A DNA stretch of 64,000 bases from UBA12014 sp029248335. GTDB lineage: Bacteria > Planctomycetota > Phycisphaerae > Phycisphaerales > SM1A02. The stretch covers positions 1 through 64,000 of the forward strand of contig JAQWJM010000001.1 of NCBI GenBank assembly GCA_029248335.1, given 5' to 3'. The position numbers and the translations under genes are program-made. Each line of letters starts with the position of its first letter. Position 1 is the first letter of the stretch. The notes beneath the pieces were generated by a model, which ran no database searches, was not told where the DNA came from, and was given only the letters and a program-made list of their open reading frames with translations. Shown here one piece after another: positions 17,202 to 24,741 of the stretch.

Positions 17202-17987
17202 ATGACGACATTCATCGCGATCGCGCTCGTGTCCATCATCTCCGCGGCGGGAATCGGCCTCGACGATCCGCTGAAGACCTTGCCGTCGGAAGACGCGGCT
17301 CGACTCCGGAAGCATCTTCCGGACGTCGTGCTCGGGCCCGGCAAGGCCATGCCGATCGAGAACGCCGAGGACTGGATGCCGCTCGAATCGACGGTGTACC
17401 TGTACGAGAAGCCGCGGGACGAGTCGAAGACGCTCAAGCACGTGATGACCCGGCTCGACCGGGCGCCGGGCGGGAAGAAGGGCGATGCCACCAAGGGATG
17501 GGCGATGGAACTGCCGACCGGCACCACGCGATATCTCAAGGCGACGAAGGACCGGGGGATCGTGGCCGCCACGGATGTCTCGAAGCCCAATTCGTTCATC
17601 ATCCGACTCGACCCGCCCGAACCGATCGTGCAGGTCTCGAACAAGTCCGGGGCGGAGATGAGCGAGCGTGTCCAGATCCGGATCTGCGACATCAGCTCCC
17701 CCGACGAGACCAGTTACTCGGGCACGGTGAAGTGCACCTGGAAGGATCTCGGGGCGTGGAAGGTGCAGGTGCCGAAGGGGACCTACGAGACGCGGCTCAT
17801 CCGGATCAAGTACGACGGAAGCATCGGGCCGGCGTCGGTGTCGGCCTGGAAGTACGTCTTCCTCGCGAAGGGGATCGGCGCGGTCGCCTTCACCGACAGC
17901 CGGGACATCTCCGCCTTCATCTTCTACAACAACGACACCAATCAAGCCGGGGTCCTGAAGTCGGCGACGCAGGCATCCGGCGGCTGA
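17202..17987 (+). CDS. secreted protein of unknown function
   Basis: A 261-residue protein with a Sec-type signal peptide (MTTFIAIALVSIISAAGIG; cleavage likely near residue 17-20). The mature part is rich in beta-strand-like alternation and lysine and has no motif I recognise. Segments such as KLTLKHVMTR-like helices and an IRICDISSPDETSYSG strand pair are seen but not diagnostic. It is divergent from the glycosyltransferase and stands alone. The start at 17202 is supported by the signal peptide and by the -10-like hexamer just upstream; an earlier ATG at 17145 would remove the signal-peptide character. Confidence 0.65.
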   Translation: MTTFIAIALVSIISAAGIGLDDPLKTLPSEDAARLRKHLPDVVLGPGKAMPIENAEDWMPLESTVYLYEKPRDESKTLKHVMTRLDRAPGGKKGDATKGWAMELPTGTTRYLKATKDRGIVAATDVSKPNSFIIRLDPPEPIVQVSNKSGAEMSERVQIRICDISSPDETSYSGTVKCTWKDLGAWKVQVPKGTYETRLIRIKYDGSIGPASVSAWKYVFLAKGIGAVAFTDSRDISAFIFYNNDTNQAGVLKSATQASGG

Positions 17988-18068
17988 TCGGGCTCGCGGG
18001 GTCGCACCGGGGCGAGCGTCGCCCCGGGCGTCTTCGGCCGGCCCGACCGATGGTCCTTCGATCTTCAC

Positions 18069-19463
18069 ATGGCGACCTTCGACCTCCAGTCGATTCTCGA
18101 TGCGTACGGGCCCGATGCGGGTCGTGACTACGCTGCGCACCTGAATCCCCGATTCCACGATCTGCTTCGACTGGTCGGTTTCGATCGACGCTTCGTCCGC
18201 GGAGAAGGCCCGTATCTGTGGGACGAGCAGGGATCGCGGTATCTCGATGCGATCGGCGGATTCGCGTGCCTGTCGCTCGGCCGCGACCATCCGGTGCTCC
18301 GGGATGCTTTGGAGCAGTCGCTCCGGATCGCACCGCCCACGTTGATCCAGTTCGAGACGCCGCCGCTCGCGGTGGCCCTCGCCGAGTCCCTGAAGCGATT
18401 CCTCGACCGACCGGGCGATCGCGTCTTCTTCGTGAACAGCGGGACGGAAAGCGTGGAAGCGGCGATGAAGATCGCCCGCGCCGCGACCGGTCGCCCCGGC
18501 TTCGCCCACTGGTCGAACGCATTCCACGGCCTGACCCTCGGCGCCCTCTCGATGAACGGAGCCGAATGGCTCCGTCGCGGATTCGAGCCGCTGGTCCCGG
18601 GGTGTCGGGAGGTGCCCTTCGCCGACACCGACGCCCTTCGAGCGGCGCTCGCCGACGAGTCCGTGGCGGCGTTCTTCTTCGAACCCGTCCAGGGCAAGGG
18701 CGTGATCCCGCATCCCCCGGGGGTCCTGCAGGAGGTCGCCGAGATCTGCCGCGAGACCGGCACGCTGCTGGTCGCCGACGAGGTCCAGACGGGACTCGGC
18801 CGGGCCGGCGCAGCCCTCGCATCGCGGACGGACGGCGTCGAGCCCGATCTGGTCTGCGTCTCGAAGGGGCTTTCCGCCGGGGCGATCCCGCTCGGCGCGG
18901 TGCTGGGTTCGGCCGCGATCTTCGATCGGGTCTTCGACTCGGTGGAGCGGTCGGTGGTCCACAGTTCGACCTTCCGGGAGAACCCGCTCGCGATGACCAA
19001 CGGCCTCGCGGTTCTCCACGTCCTTCGAGAGGAAGCGATCGTCGAACGCTCGGCGCGGATGGGCGCGGCACTGGTCGCCGGACTTCGTGATCTCGCGCCG
19101 ACGGTCCCGGGGATCCGGGAGGTCCGGGGACGCGGTCTCATGATCGGCGTCGAACTCGATCCGCCCGCGCTGGCGATCGACATGCCGGGGCTCGCGAACC
19201 GGACGTCGACGCTCGTCGCGCAGGCCCTGGTGATGCGGCTCCTGCAGCGACATCGCCTGCTCACCCAGTCGACGAGCAAGGGAAGCGGCGTGATCAAGCT
19301 GGTGCCGCCGCTGGTGATTTCGGAGGAGGACGTCGACTGGATCGTCGAAGCGTTCCGCGAATCACTGGTCGAACTGGCCCGGGGCCGGGGCGCGGCGGTT
19401 CGAGGACTGATCAAGATGATGCGGAAGGCCCCCGGCGTGGTCCTGCGCGAAGCCATGCAGTGA
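18069..19463 (+). CDS. class-III pyridoxal-phosphate aminotransferase
   Basis: A 464-residue fold-type I aminotransferase of the acetylornithine/ornithine/putrescine group. Seen are the phosphate-binding region FVNSGTESVEAAMKIARAATG (shown in part), the FHGLTLGALS block, the cofactor Asp in LLVADEVQTGLGRAG, the Schiff-base Lys in CVSKGLSAGAIPLGAVLG and the C-terminal RGRGLMIGVEL. The N-terminal 40 residues (FHDLLRLVGFDRRFVRGEG) extend beyond typical ArgD. The substrate is unclear: an omega-amino compound such as ornithine or putrescine is usual for the class. It has no operon partner; about 80 nt precede it with no strong ribosome site. Confidence 0.85.
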   Translation: MATFDLQSILDAYGPDAGRDYAAHLNPRFHDLLRLVGFDRRFVRGEGPYLWDEQGSRYLDAIGGFACLSLGRDHPVLRDALEQSLRIAPPTLIQFETPPLAVALAESLKRFLDRPGDRVFFVNSGTESVEAAMKIARAATGRPGFAHWSNAFHGLTLGALSMNGAEWLRRGFEPLVPGCREVPFADTDALRAALADESVAAFFFEPVQGKGVIPHPPGVLQEVAEICRETGTLLVADEVQTGLGRAGAALASRTDGVEPDLVCVSKGLSAGAIPLGAVLGSAAIFDRVFDSVERSVVHSSTFRENPLAMTNGLAVLHVLREEAIVERSARMGAALVAGLRDLAPTVPGIREVRGRGLMIGVELDPPALAIDMPGLANRTSTLVAQALVMRLLQRHRLLTQSTSKGSGVIKLVPPLVISEEDVDWIVEAFRESLVELARGRGAAVRGLIKMMRKAPGVVLREAMQ

Positions 19464-19589
19464 TTCATGGCGTGAAAGCCTTGCGAGACTGGTCAGCAGC
19501 GGGGATCTGTGGCAGACTTGGGGCGGTCCGGGTCGTCGTTCCGACGCTCCGATCGTCGCCCGAATCCGAACTCATCCGAGGAAAGTCCC

Positions 19590-21815
19590 ATGTCGCATCG
19601 CTTCGGACCCGCCGGACGGCTCGGCACCTGCCTGTTGGCGCTCTTGATGTTCCTGTCCATCGGCGATCCCGCCTCGGCTCGGTCCCCCGGGGCCGACCGG
19701 ACGGCCGACCGTCACGTCGCCGACGCTCGAAAGCGGACGCTCGCGGCGTGTCGTGAACGAGGCATCGAGCTGCCGCCGGACTTCATCGCGTGGATCGACG
19801 GGGATCCGACGCTCCAGGCGTCGGTCTACGGTTGTCGCGCGGATCCACTTCCCGTTCTGCTGGGCCTGCGCTCTCTGGAGATCGACCTGGGGAAGTCGGT
19901 CGTCCGGGAGGAGCACACGCAGCTCGCCGTCGCCTTCGCGATCGCGGGTTCCTACGCATCCTCCGATCGCGAGGCGTCGGGTTGGAACGACGGCGACACC
20001 GGTCGGCCGGGCGGCGATCTTCCCGACGTCACTCCGCGTCCGGCGCTCGTGCTCGAATGCCCGGGGGATCCTCGGATCCCGGTGGACACCGCGGATCCCG
20101 GGCGTGACCTCGACGTCCATGATCACGTGATCAACTTCCTCGAAGATCACCCTCCGATCGAGGTGGAGATCGAGGTCAGGGAACTTCCGCCGCTCGAGTA
20201 CGACGATCGCGGAATCGCGAAACCGCGCGGCAAGCCCGTCAAGGTCCGCAGGACGGTCGAGCGAGGACTCGTCGGCGCCGACGTCATCGCATCAGCCGCG
20301 CTGCAGGCGGAGTTCAACGCCTACCTCGCGGCCAACGGGCATCCCGAAGTCGTCCTCGAATGCGGCGACCGGGTCGTCCATCGAGCATCGACCGCGGCGG
20401 TCCGCGACAAGGCGCTCCGGGCCTCGATCAAGGCGGCGCACGATCTCTTCCACGACGCGTACCGTGCGAAGGGTCGCATGCCGCGGGAACGGGACGCGTC
20501 ACCGACCCCGAGCGAATCGATGGCGTGGTTCATCCGGAATCATCGTCACGACTTCTCGGGAACGGATCGGGTCTGGCCGCGATTTCCGATCGACGCACCG
20601 TGGCCGGTGCTGATGATGCTCGCCGCCGACGACCAGCCGCTCCGGGAGCGGGAGGACATCTGGATCAAGTACCGGGACGACGGCGAGTTCAGGACCTACG
20701 GCGAGTACATCGGCGGGATCGCCCAGCAGTTCGACATGCAGTCGGCCCGGCGGGTCGCGCCGTTGCCCTTCAGCTACGGATCGATCCAGATGATGTGGAA
20801 GGACGGGGGCGTCTGCGGCACCATGGGGAACATCGGCGCCCGGACCCATCGGATCTGCGGGGTTCCGGCGTCCACCGCGGGCCAGCCCGGCCACTGCGCG
20901 ATCGTCTTCATGGAGCAGGATCCGGCGACCGGTCGTTTTCGTTGTCGTGGCGGTCAATACGCGACGGGTGGTGACGAGGTCACCACGGTGCACGCCGGAT
21001 GGAATTACGACGATGTCGGCGGCCGGCGTCCGATGGTGTTCCACCAGTCGGTCGCGTGGGGGGTGAATCACGATCCCGAGGCGTTCATCGAGGCGATGGT
21101 GCTTCGGCGGGCGTGGGACGCGCTCGACGAGGTGGAACGGTCGCGTCAGTGCGTCCGCTGGATCCGGAAGGCGATGAGGCTGAACCCCTTCGCGTTGCCC
21201 TTGATCGACGGGATCATCGCGGCCGCGCCGGACGCCACGACCGCGATCGAGGTCCTCGACGAGTTCGATTCGGGCTTGGCGACGCACGCGACCCCGGAAT
21301 TCGACCTCTATCGCCGAACGGTCCGGAATCTCGCTCACGAACGGATCCTGGCGCTCCCCGCTCCGTCGACCAGAAAGGCGAACGAACGACTCCTCGAGGA
21401 ACTCGATCGCCAGGGATGCGAGAACGCGAGGCTGCTGGCCCGATGCTGGAAGGATCTGGGCGGGGAGGTCTTCCTCGAGGAATGCCGGGCGGCGTCCATC
21501 GAATACCTCGACTCGCCGGCGAGGACGAAGGTCAAGCGGTCGTCGCAGCGCTTCGCGGGCACGATCCGGGCGTGGGGACGGTCGATCAAGTCGGGCCGGC
21601 AGCGAAAGGTGTGGGCACAGTCGCTGCTCGAGTCCTTCGCGGGTCGGGAGCTGCTGGTCGTCGGCCGCAAGACGTCGGTCGATCCGGCCTTCGCGGTGCT
21701 GTGCGGATTCGCAGGGCGGCCGGTGCCGACCGTCGCCGAGCTCGAAGCGGCACCCGCATCCGACTCCGTCTCGTGGTCGGACCACCCTCCGGGTCGTTTC
21801 GCGAAGGTGGATTGA
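19590..21815 (+). CDS. secreted protein with a transglutaminase-like cysteine motif
   Basis: A 741-residue exported protein. The signal peptide is MSHRFGPAGRLGTCLLALLM onward, with cleavage near PASA (about residue 31). The middle has a papain/transglutaminase-like pair: Cys409 in GGVCGTMGNIGARTHR and His435 in AGQPGHCAIVFM, followed by HAGWNYDD, which may carry the third residue. Pairs of this kind occur in secreted planctomycete proteins, where the activity is untested. The N-terminal 350 residues and the helical C-terminal third show no family I recognise. The ATG at 19590 has a GAGGAAAG ribosome site directly upstream. It converges on the CPBP gene. Confidence 0.7.
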   Translation: MSHRFGPAGRLGTCLLALLMFLSIGDPASARSPGADRTADRHVADARKRTLAACRERGIELPPDFIAWIDGDPTLQASVYGCRADPLPVLLGLRSLEIDLGKSVVREEHTQLAVAFAIAGSYASSDREASGWNDGDTGRPGGDLPDVTPRPALVLECPGDPRIPVDTADPGRDLDVHDHVINFLEDHPPIEVEIEVRELPPLEYDDRGIAKPRGKPVKVRRTVERGLVGADVIASAALQAEFNAYLAANGHPEVVLECGDRVVHRASTAAVRDKALRASIKAAHDLFHDAYRAKGRMPRERDASPTPSESMAWFIRNHRHDFSGTDRVWPRFPIDAPWPVLMMLAADDQPLREREDIWIKYRDDGEFRTYGEYIGGIAQQFDMQSARRVAPLPFSYGSIQMMWKDGGVCGTMGNIGARTHRICGVPASTAGQPGHCAIVFMEQDPATGRFRCRGGQYATGGDEVTTVHAGWNYDDVGGRRPMVFHQSVAWGVNHDPEAFIEAMVLRRAWDALDEVERSRQCVRWIRKAMRLNPFALPLIDGIIAAAPDATTAIEVLDEFDSGLATHATPEFDLYRRTVRNLAHERILALPAPSTRKANERLLEELDRQGCENARLLARCWKDLGGEVFLEECRAASIEYLDSPARTKVKRSSQRFAGTIRAWGRSIKSGRQRKVWAQSLLESFAGRELLVVGRKTSVDPAFAVLCGFAGRPVPTVAELEAAPASDSVSWSDHPPGRFAKVD

Positions 21816-21855
21816 AGCCGCGCTCGTGAGCATTCCGCCCGCCGGGTCGATACGG

Positions 21856-21882
21856 AGTGCGTTCGACCGGGCATCGCGTGAT
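21856..21882 (+). repeat. 27-nt direct repeat, copy 1 (guaD 3'-end-like)
   Basis: This stretch matches 22611-22637 at 25 of 27 positions in the same orientation. The other copy is the 3' end of the guanine deaminase gene, so this one looks like a detached fragment of that gene. The two copies bracket the CPBP gene. Confidence 0.75.
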
Positions 21883-21929
21883 CGCCGCGGCGGGTGGTGG
21901 CGATCCAGCGGCCCGGTGCCGACCGAAGT

Positions 21930-22601
21930 TCAGAGGCCCTGGCGGGCCGCGCCGGTGTAGATCCAGACGCCCAGCCCGAGGGTGAACGCGAGATCGCCGT
22001 AGAGGGCGTGCTCGATGTCCGCGAGCAGTCCGCTTTTTCTTCGCAGGAGCGTCGCGGTGAAGATGACGCCGCCGACGACCGTGATCAGGACGGGTTCCCA
22101 CCGATGCATCACGACGTGGGCGAAGCCGAAGGTCACGCCCGCGACCACCCACATGCCGACGCCGTCGCCGAAGAGCGGTCGATAGCGATGACAGACGAAG
22201 GTCCGGAAGACGATGCCCTGCGGAACCACCGAGAAGATCGGATAGAGGACGAGGATCGCCGCCCACATCCCGGTGCGTTCGCGGGGAAGACGCAGGAACC
22301 ATTCCGGTTCCATGAGCCATGCGAATCCCGCGAGCACCGGGCCGAACAGGAGGAATCGACCCAGCACGCCGGCGAGACCGGGTCGGATGCCGGCGACGCC
22401 CCAGAGCGTCCGGCGGTCGAGGTCCGGGTCGCGTCGAAGGAGGATCAGACACGCGATCGCCGCGGCCCAGAGCACCGGGATCGGCGGCAGGTAGCTCGAC
22501 GGGGTCGCCGCGACGAGCACGGGGACGATCCAGAAGAACCCGATGAACTCCAGCCAGCGACGCGGGCCCGCCGGCGATCGGGATGTCTCGGTGTCGCTCA
22601 T
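21930..22601 (-). CDS. CPBP-family intramembrane protease homologue with altered motif 1
   Basis: A 223-residue polytopic membrane protein with about six hydrophobic segments. It matches the CPBP (Abi) glutamic-protease group: VVPQGIVFRTF corresponds to motif 1, FGFAHVVMH to motif 2, and IEHALYGDLAFTLGLGVWIY to the conserved end. In active members motif 1 normally has a Glu before the FR pair; here the codon is GGC (Gly), so activity is doubtful. The start at 22601 lies 4 nt after the guaD stop, so the two genes are probably co-transcribed. A 27-nt direct repeat flanks the gene. Confidence 0.72.
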   Translation of the reverse strand: MSDTETSRSPAGPRRWLEFIGFFWIVPVLVAATPSSYLPPIPVLWAAAIACLILLRRDPDLDRRTLWGVAGIRPGLAGVLGRFLLFGPVLAGFAWLMEPEWFLRLPRERTGMWAAILVLYPIFSVVPQGIVFRTFVCHRYRPLFGDGVGMWVVAGVTFGFAHVVMHRWEPVLITVVGGVIFTATLLRRKSGLLADIEHALYGDLAFTLGLGVWIYTGAARQGL

Positions 22602-22605
22602 TCGA

Positions 22606-23085
22606 TCAGTAGTGCGTTCGATCGGGCATCGCCTGATAGGCCCGCCAGACGTCGAGCATGCCGGCGCGACCGAGTTCCGTCGAGGGAAGCGGTCGGGCGT
22701 CTCCGGGAAGGGCCAGCGCGTCGTTGATGTGACGGTCGTCGAAGCCGCCGTATTCGAGGGCGTCGTCGTGGTTGGAGGCGAACCGGATCGCCTTGACGCG
22801 GGCCCACCAGCAGGCGGCGTAGCACATCGGACAGGGTTCGCCGGTCGTGTAGACCACGCAGTCTTCGAGCACGTGGGTGCCGAGGCGGCGGGCCGCGGCC
22901 CGGATCGCCACCATCTCGGCATGGGCGGTGGGGTCGCCGTCCGCGAGCACCTGGTTCGCGCCTTCCGCGACGATCTCGCCCGCTCGGACGATCACGCAGC
23001 CGAAGGGACCACCGGCCTTCGCCTCCAGCGCGTTGAACCGTGCGAGTTCGATCGCACGCGTCATGAATGCCTGTTCGTCGGTCAT
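22606..23085 (-). CDS. guaD: guanine deaminase (cytidine-deaminase superfamily)
   Basis: A 159-residue zinc deaminase that should convert guanine to xanthine. The zinc motifs are HAE (PTAHAEMVAIRAAA, near residue 55) and PCxxC (GEPCPMCYAACWWARVKAI, near 83). Length, the GGPFGCVIV start, the ALEYGGFDD block and the C-terminal RTHY tail resemble Bacillus-type GuaD more than TadA. It lies 20 nt downstream of the beta-propeller gene stop and 4 nt upstream of the CPBP gene on the same strand. Confidence 0.85.
   Translation of the reverse strand: MTDEQAFMTRAIELARFNALEAKAGGPFGCVIVRAGEIVAEGANQVLADGDPTAHAEMVAIRAAARRLGTHVLEDCVVYTTGEPCPMCYAACWWARVKAIRFASNHDDALEYGGFDDRHINDALALPGDARPLPSTELGRAGMLDVWRAYQAMPDRTHY
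22611..22637 (+). repeat. 27-nt direct repeat, copy 2 (3' end of guaD)
   Basis: This is the second copy of the repeat seen at 21856-21882, with two mismatches. It encodes the last residues of guanine deaminase (AMPDRTHY region) on the opposite strand. Confidence 0.75.
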
Positions 23086-23104
23086 CGTGGGATCCGTGGC
23101 GGGT

Positions 23105-24721
23105 TCATTCGCCGGCTTCCGGAATCTCCACCAGCGTGTAGTACGCCTCGTCGTGGAGCAGGGGCTCGCCCGCTTCGTCGCGGACGCCGTCGAGATGGAG
23201 TTCGTGCACGTATCCGGGACGGAGCGGGTCGCAGGTCAGCTCGACGGTGAGGTTGTCGCCCGAGACCTGGGCGAGTTTCACGACGACCGGCGCGGTGTCG
23301 GTCTCCGGGCTCCCGTAGGGGGAGTGCAGGAGATAGGTGTAGCTCGACATCGAGTAGTTCGACGGTTCGCTCGCGGTCGCGGGATCGGCGGGGCGGGTGA
23401 AGGTCAGCCGGAAGCCCGTCGGCGTCGCCTCCATGCGCTGGACTTCGAACGGAATCTCGCCGGTCCATTCCAGTCGCTGCATGCCGAACGGGCGGGTTCC
23501 CTTCGAACCCCACCCCCGATTGGTCATGCCGGCCACCAGTGATCCGTCCTCACCCATCTCGACGCGGATGATGCCGCACTCGAAGCCGCTCCGGAACGGG
23601 AACACCGCACCCTGCACGTGACCGTTCACCTCTTCGGTGAAGATCCGGTACACCGCCGCGTGGTGCTGGTCGCCCATGAACGCCTGCCCCTTGAAGAAGG
23701 GGCCGAGCGTGCCGTCCACGTCCCACACCACCTCGCCCGGACTCTGGCCGCACTTGTTGTAGGGGAACCACACCACCGGCATCTTGAAGTCCGGGATGCG
23801 TTCCGCCGCTTCGGGCATGGGGATGCCGTCCGGGATCTCGCCGGGGAAGTCGACGAGGGACTCGGGACGCTTCGTGCTCGCGATCCCCCAGGGATGACCG
23901 TGGAAGTCACCACGCTCGATGATCGACATCTTGCTCGCACCGCACCATTCGCCCTGGTTGTCGGTGTAGTAGAGATTGCCGTCCGGTCCCATCTCGACGC
24001 CGCACGGTGAACGAAGCCCCGCGGCCTCCGCGTGCATCGCGCCGTTCTCGTCGACCCGGATCGCCCAGCCGCGCCAGTCCTTCTTGCCGAAGGGCTCGCT
24101 TCCGAAGGGGCGGTTGAGGGTGAGCCAGAGATCGCCGTTCGCGTCGAACGCCGGGCCGAAGGTGTACTCGTGGTAGTTGCCGCTGATCGCCCAGTCGTCG
24201 CACACGGTCTCGACGCGGTCGACCCGCCAGTCCTCGTCGAGGTCGACCATGCGGGAGACCTCGCCGCGCTGGGCGACGTGGACCGGTCCGTTCCAGGACC
24301 GGCCTTCCGCGATCGCCGCCCGGCGCTTCGCGTCCTCGTCGGGATGCACCGCGAGTCCGAGCGGTTCCTGCAGGCCGTCCGCGTACTTGATGAACCGGAC
24401 TCGATGCGGATCGTCGGTGGTCGCCTCGTCCTCGGGGCTGCCCGCGAGCACCGCCACGGTCGGCGCGGACTCGTAGGCGTTCTCGACGATCCAGACGTCG
24501 CCCCGCCGGGTCGCGGTCATGATCCGTCCCCCGCCGAGCGGCAGCACCGCGCCGACCTCGTGGGCCACGCCTTCCGGTTCGGGGACGTCCACCAGCCGCC
24601 AGTACGTCGACTCGTCGGCCGCGGTGGCGATCCCGCCGGTGATGGCGACGATCCCCGCCATCACGACGAGGGGGTTTCGTCCGAATCCACGTTCGGAAGT
24701 CTTCGTTCGAAGGGGTCTCAT
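23105..24721 (-). CDS. PQQ-dehydrogenase-like beta-propeller protein, exported
   Basis: A 538-residue protein with an N-terminal signal (RNPLVVMAGIVAITGGIATA; cleavage near residue 34). The body is a six-bladed-propeller type sequence related to soluble glucose/sorbosone dehydrogenases and to the propeller part of PVC-type membrane-bound dehydrogenases: DGLQEPLGLAVHP, GPAFDANGDLWLTLNRPFG, LRSPCGVEMGPDGNLYYTDN and FMGDQHHAAVYRI. The start has a GAGGAG ribosome site 5-6 nt upstream. It is 20 nt downstream of the multihaem cytochrome gene on the same strand. The pair likely forms a periplasmic oxidase/electron-transfer unit; the substrate is unknown, and PQQ binding itself is not proven. Confidence 0.78.
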   Translation of the reverse strand: MRPLRTKTSERGFGRNPLVVMAGIVAITGGIATAADESTYWRLVDVPEPEGVAHEVGAVLPLGGGRIMTATRRGDVWIVENAYESAPTVAVLAGSPEDEATTDDPHRVRFIKYADGLQEPLGLAVHPDEDAKRRAAIAEGRSWNGPVHVAQRGEVSRMVDLDEDWRVDRVETVCDDWAISGNYHEYTFGPAFDANGDLWLTLNRPFGSEPFGKKDWRGWAIRVDENGAMHAEAAGLRSPCGVEMGPDGNLYYTDNQGEWCGASKMSIIERGDFHGHPWGIASTKRPESLVDFPGEIPDGIPMPEAAERIPDFKMPVVWFPYNKCGQSPGEVVWDVDGTLGPFFKGQAFMGDQHHAAVYRIFTEEVNGHVQGAVFPFRSGFECGIIRVEMGEDGSLVAGMTNRGWGSKGTRPFGMQRLEWTGEIPFEVQRMEATPTGFRLTFTRPADPATASEPSNYSMSSYTYLLHSPYGSPETDTAPVVVKLAQVSGDNLTVELTCDPLRPGYVHELHLDGVRDEAGEPLLHDEAYYTLVEIPEAGE

Positions 24722-24741
24722 GCGGGTCTCCTCGTGTCGAA

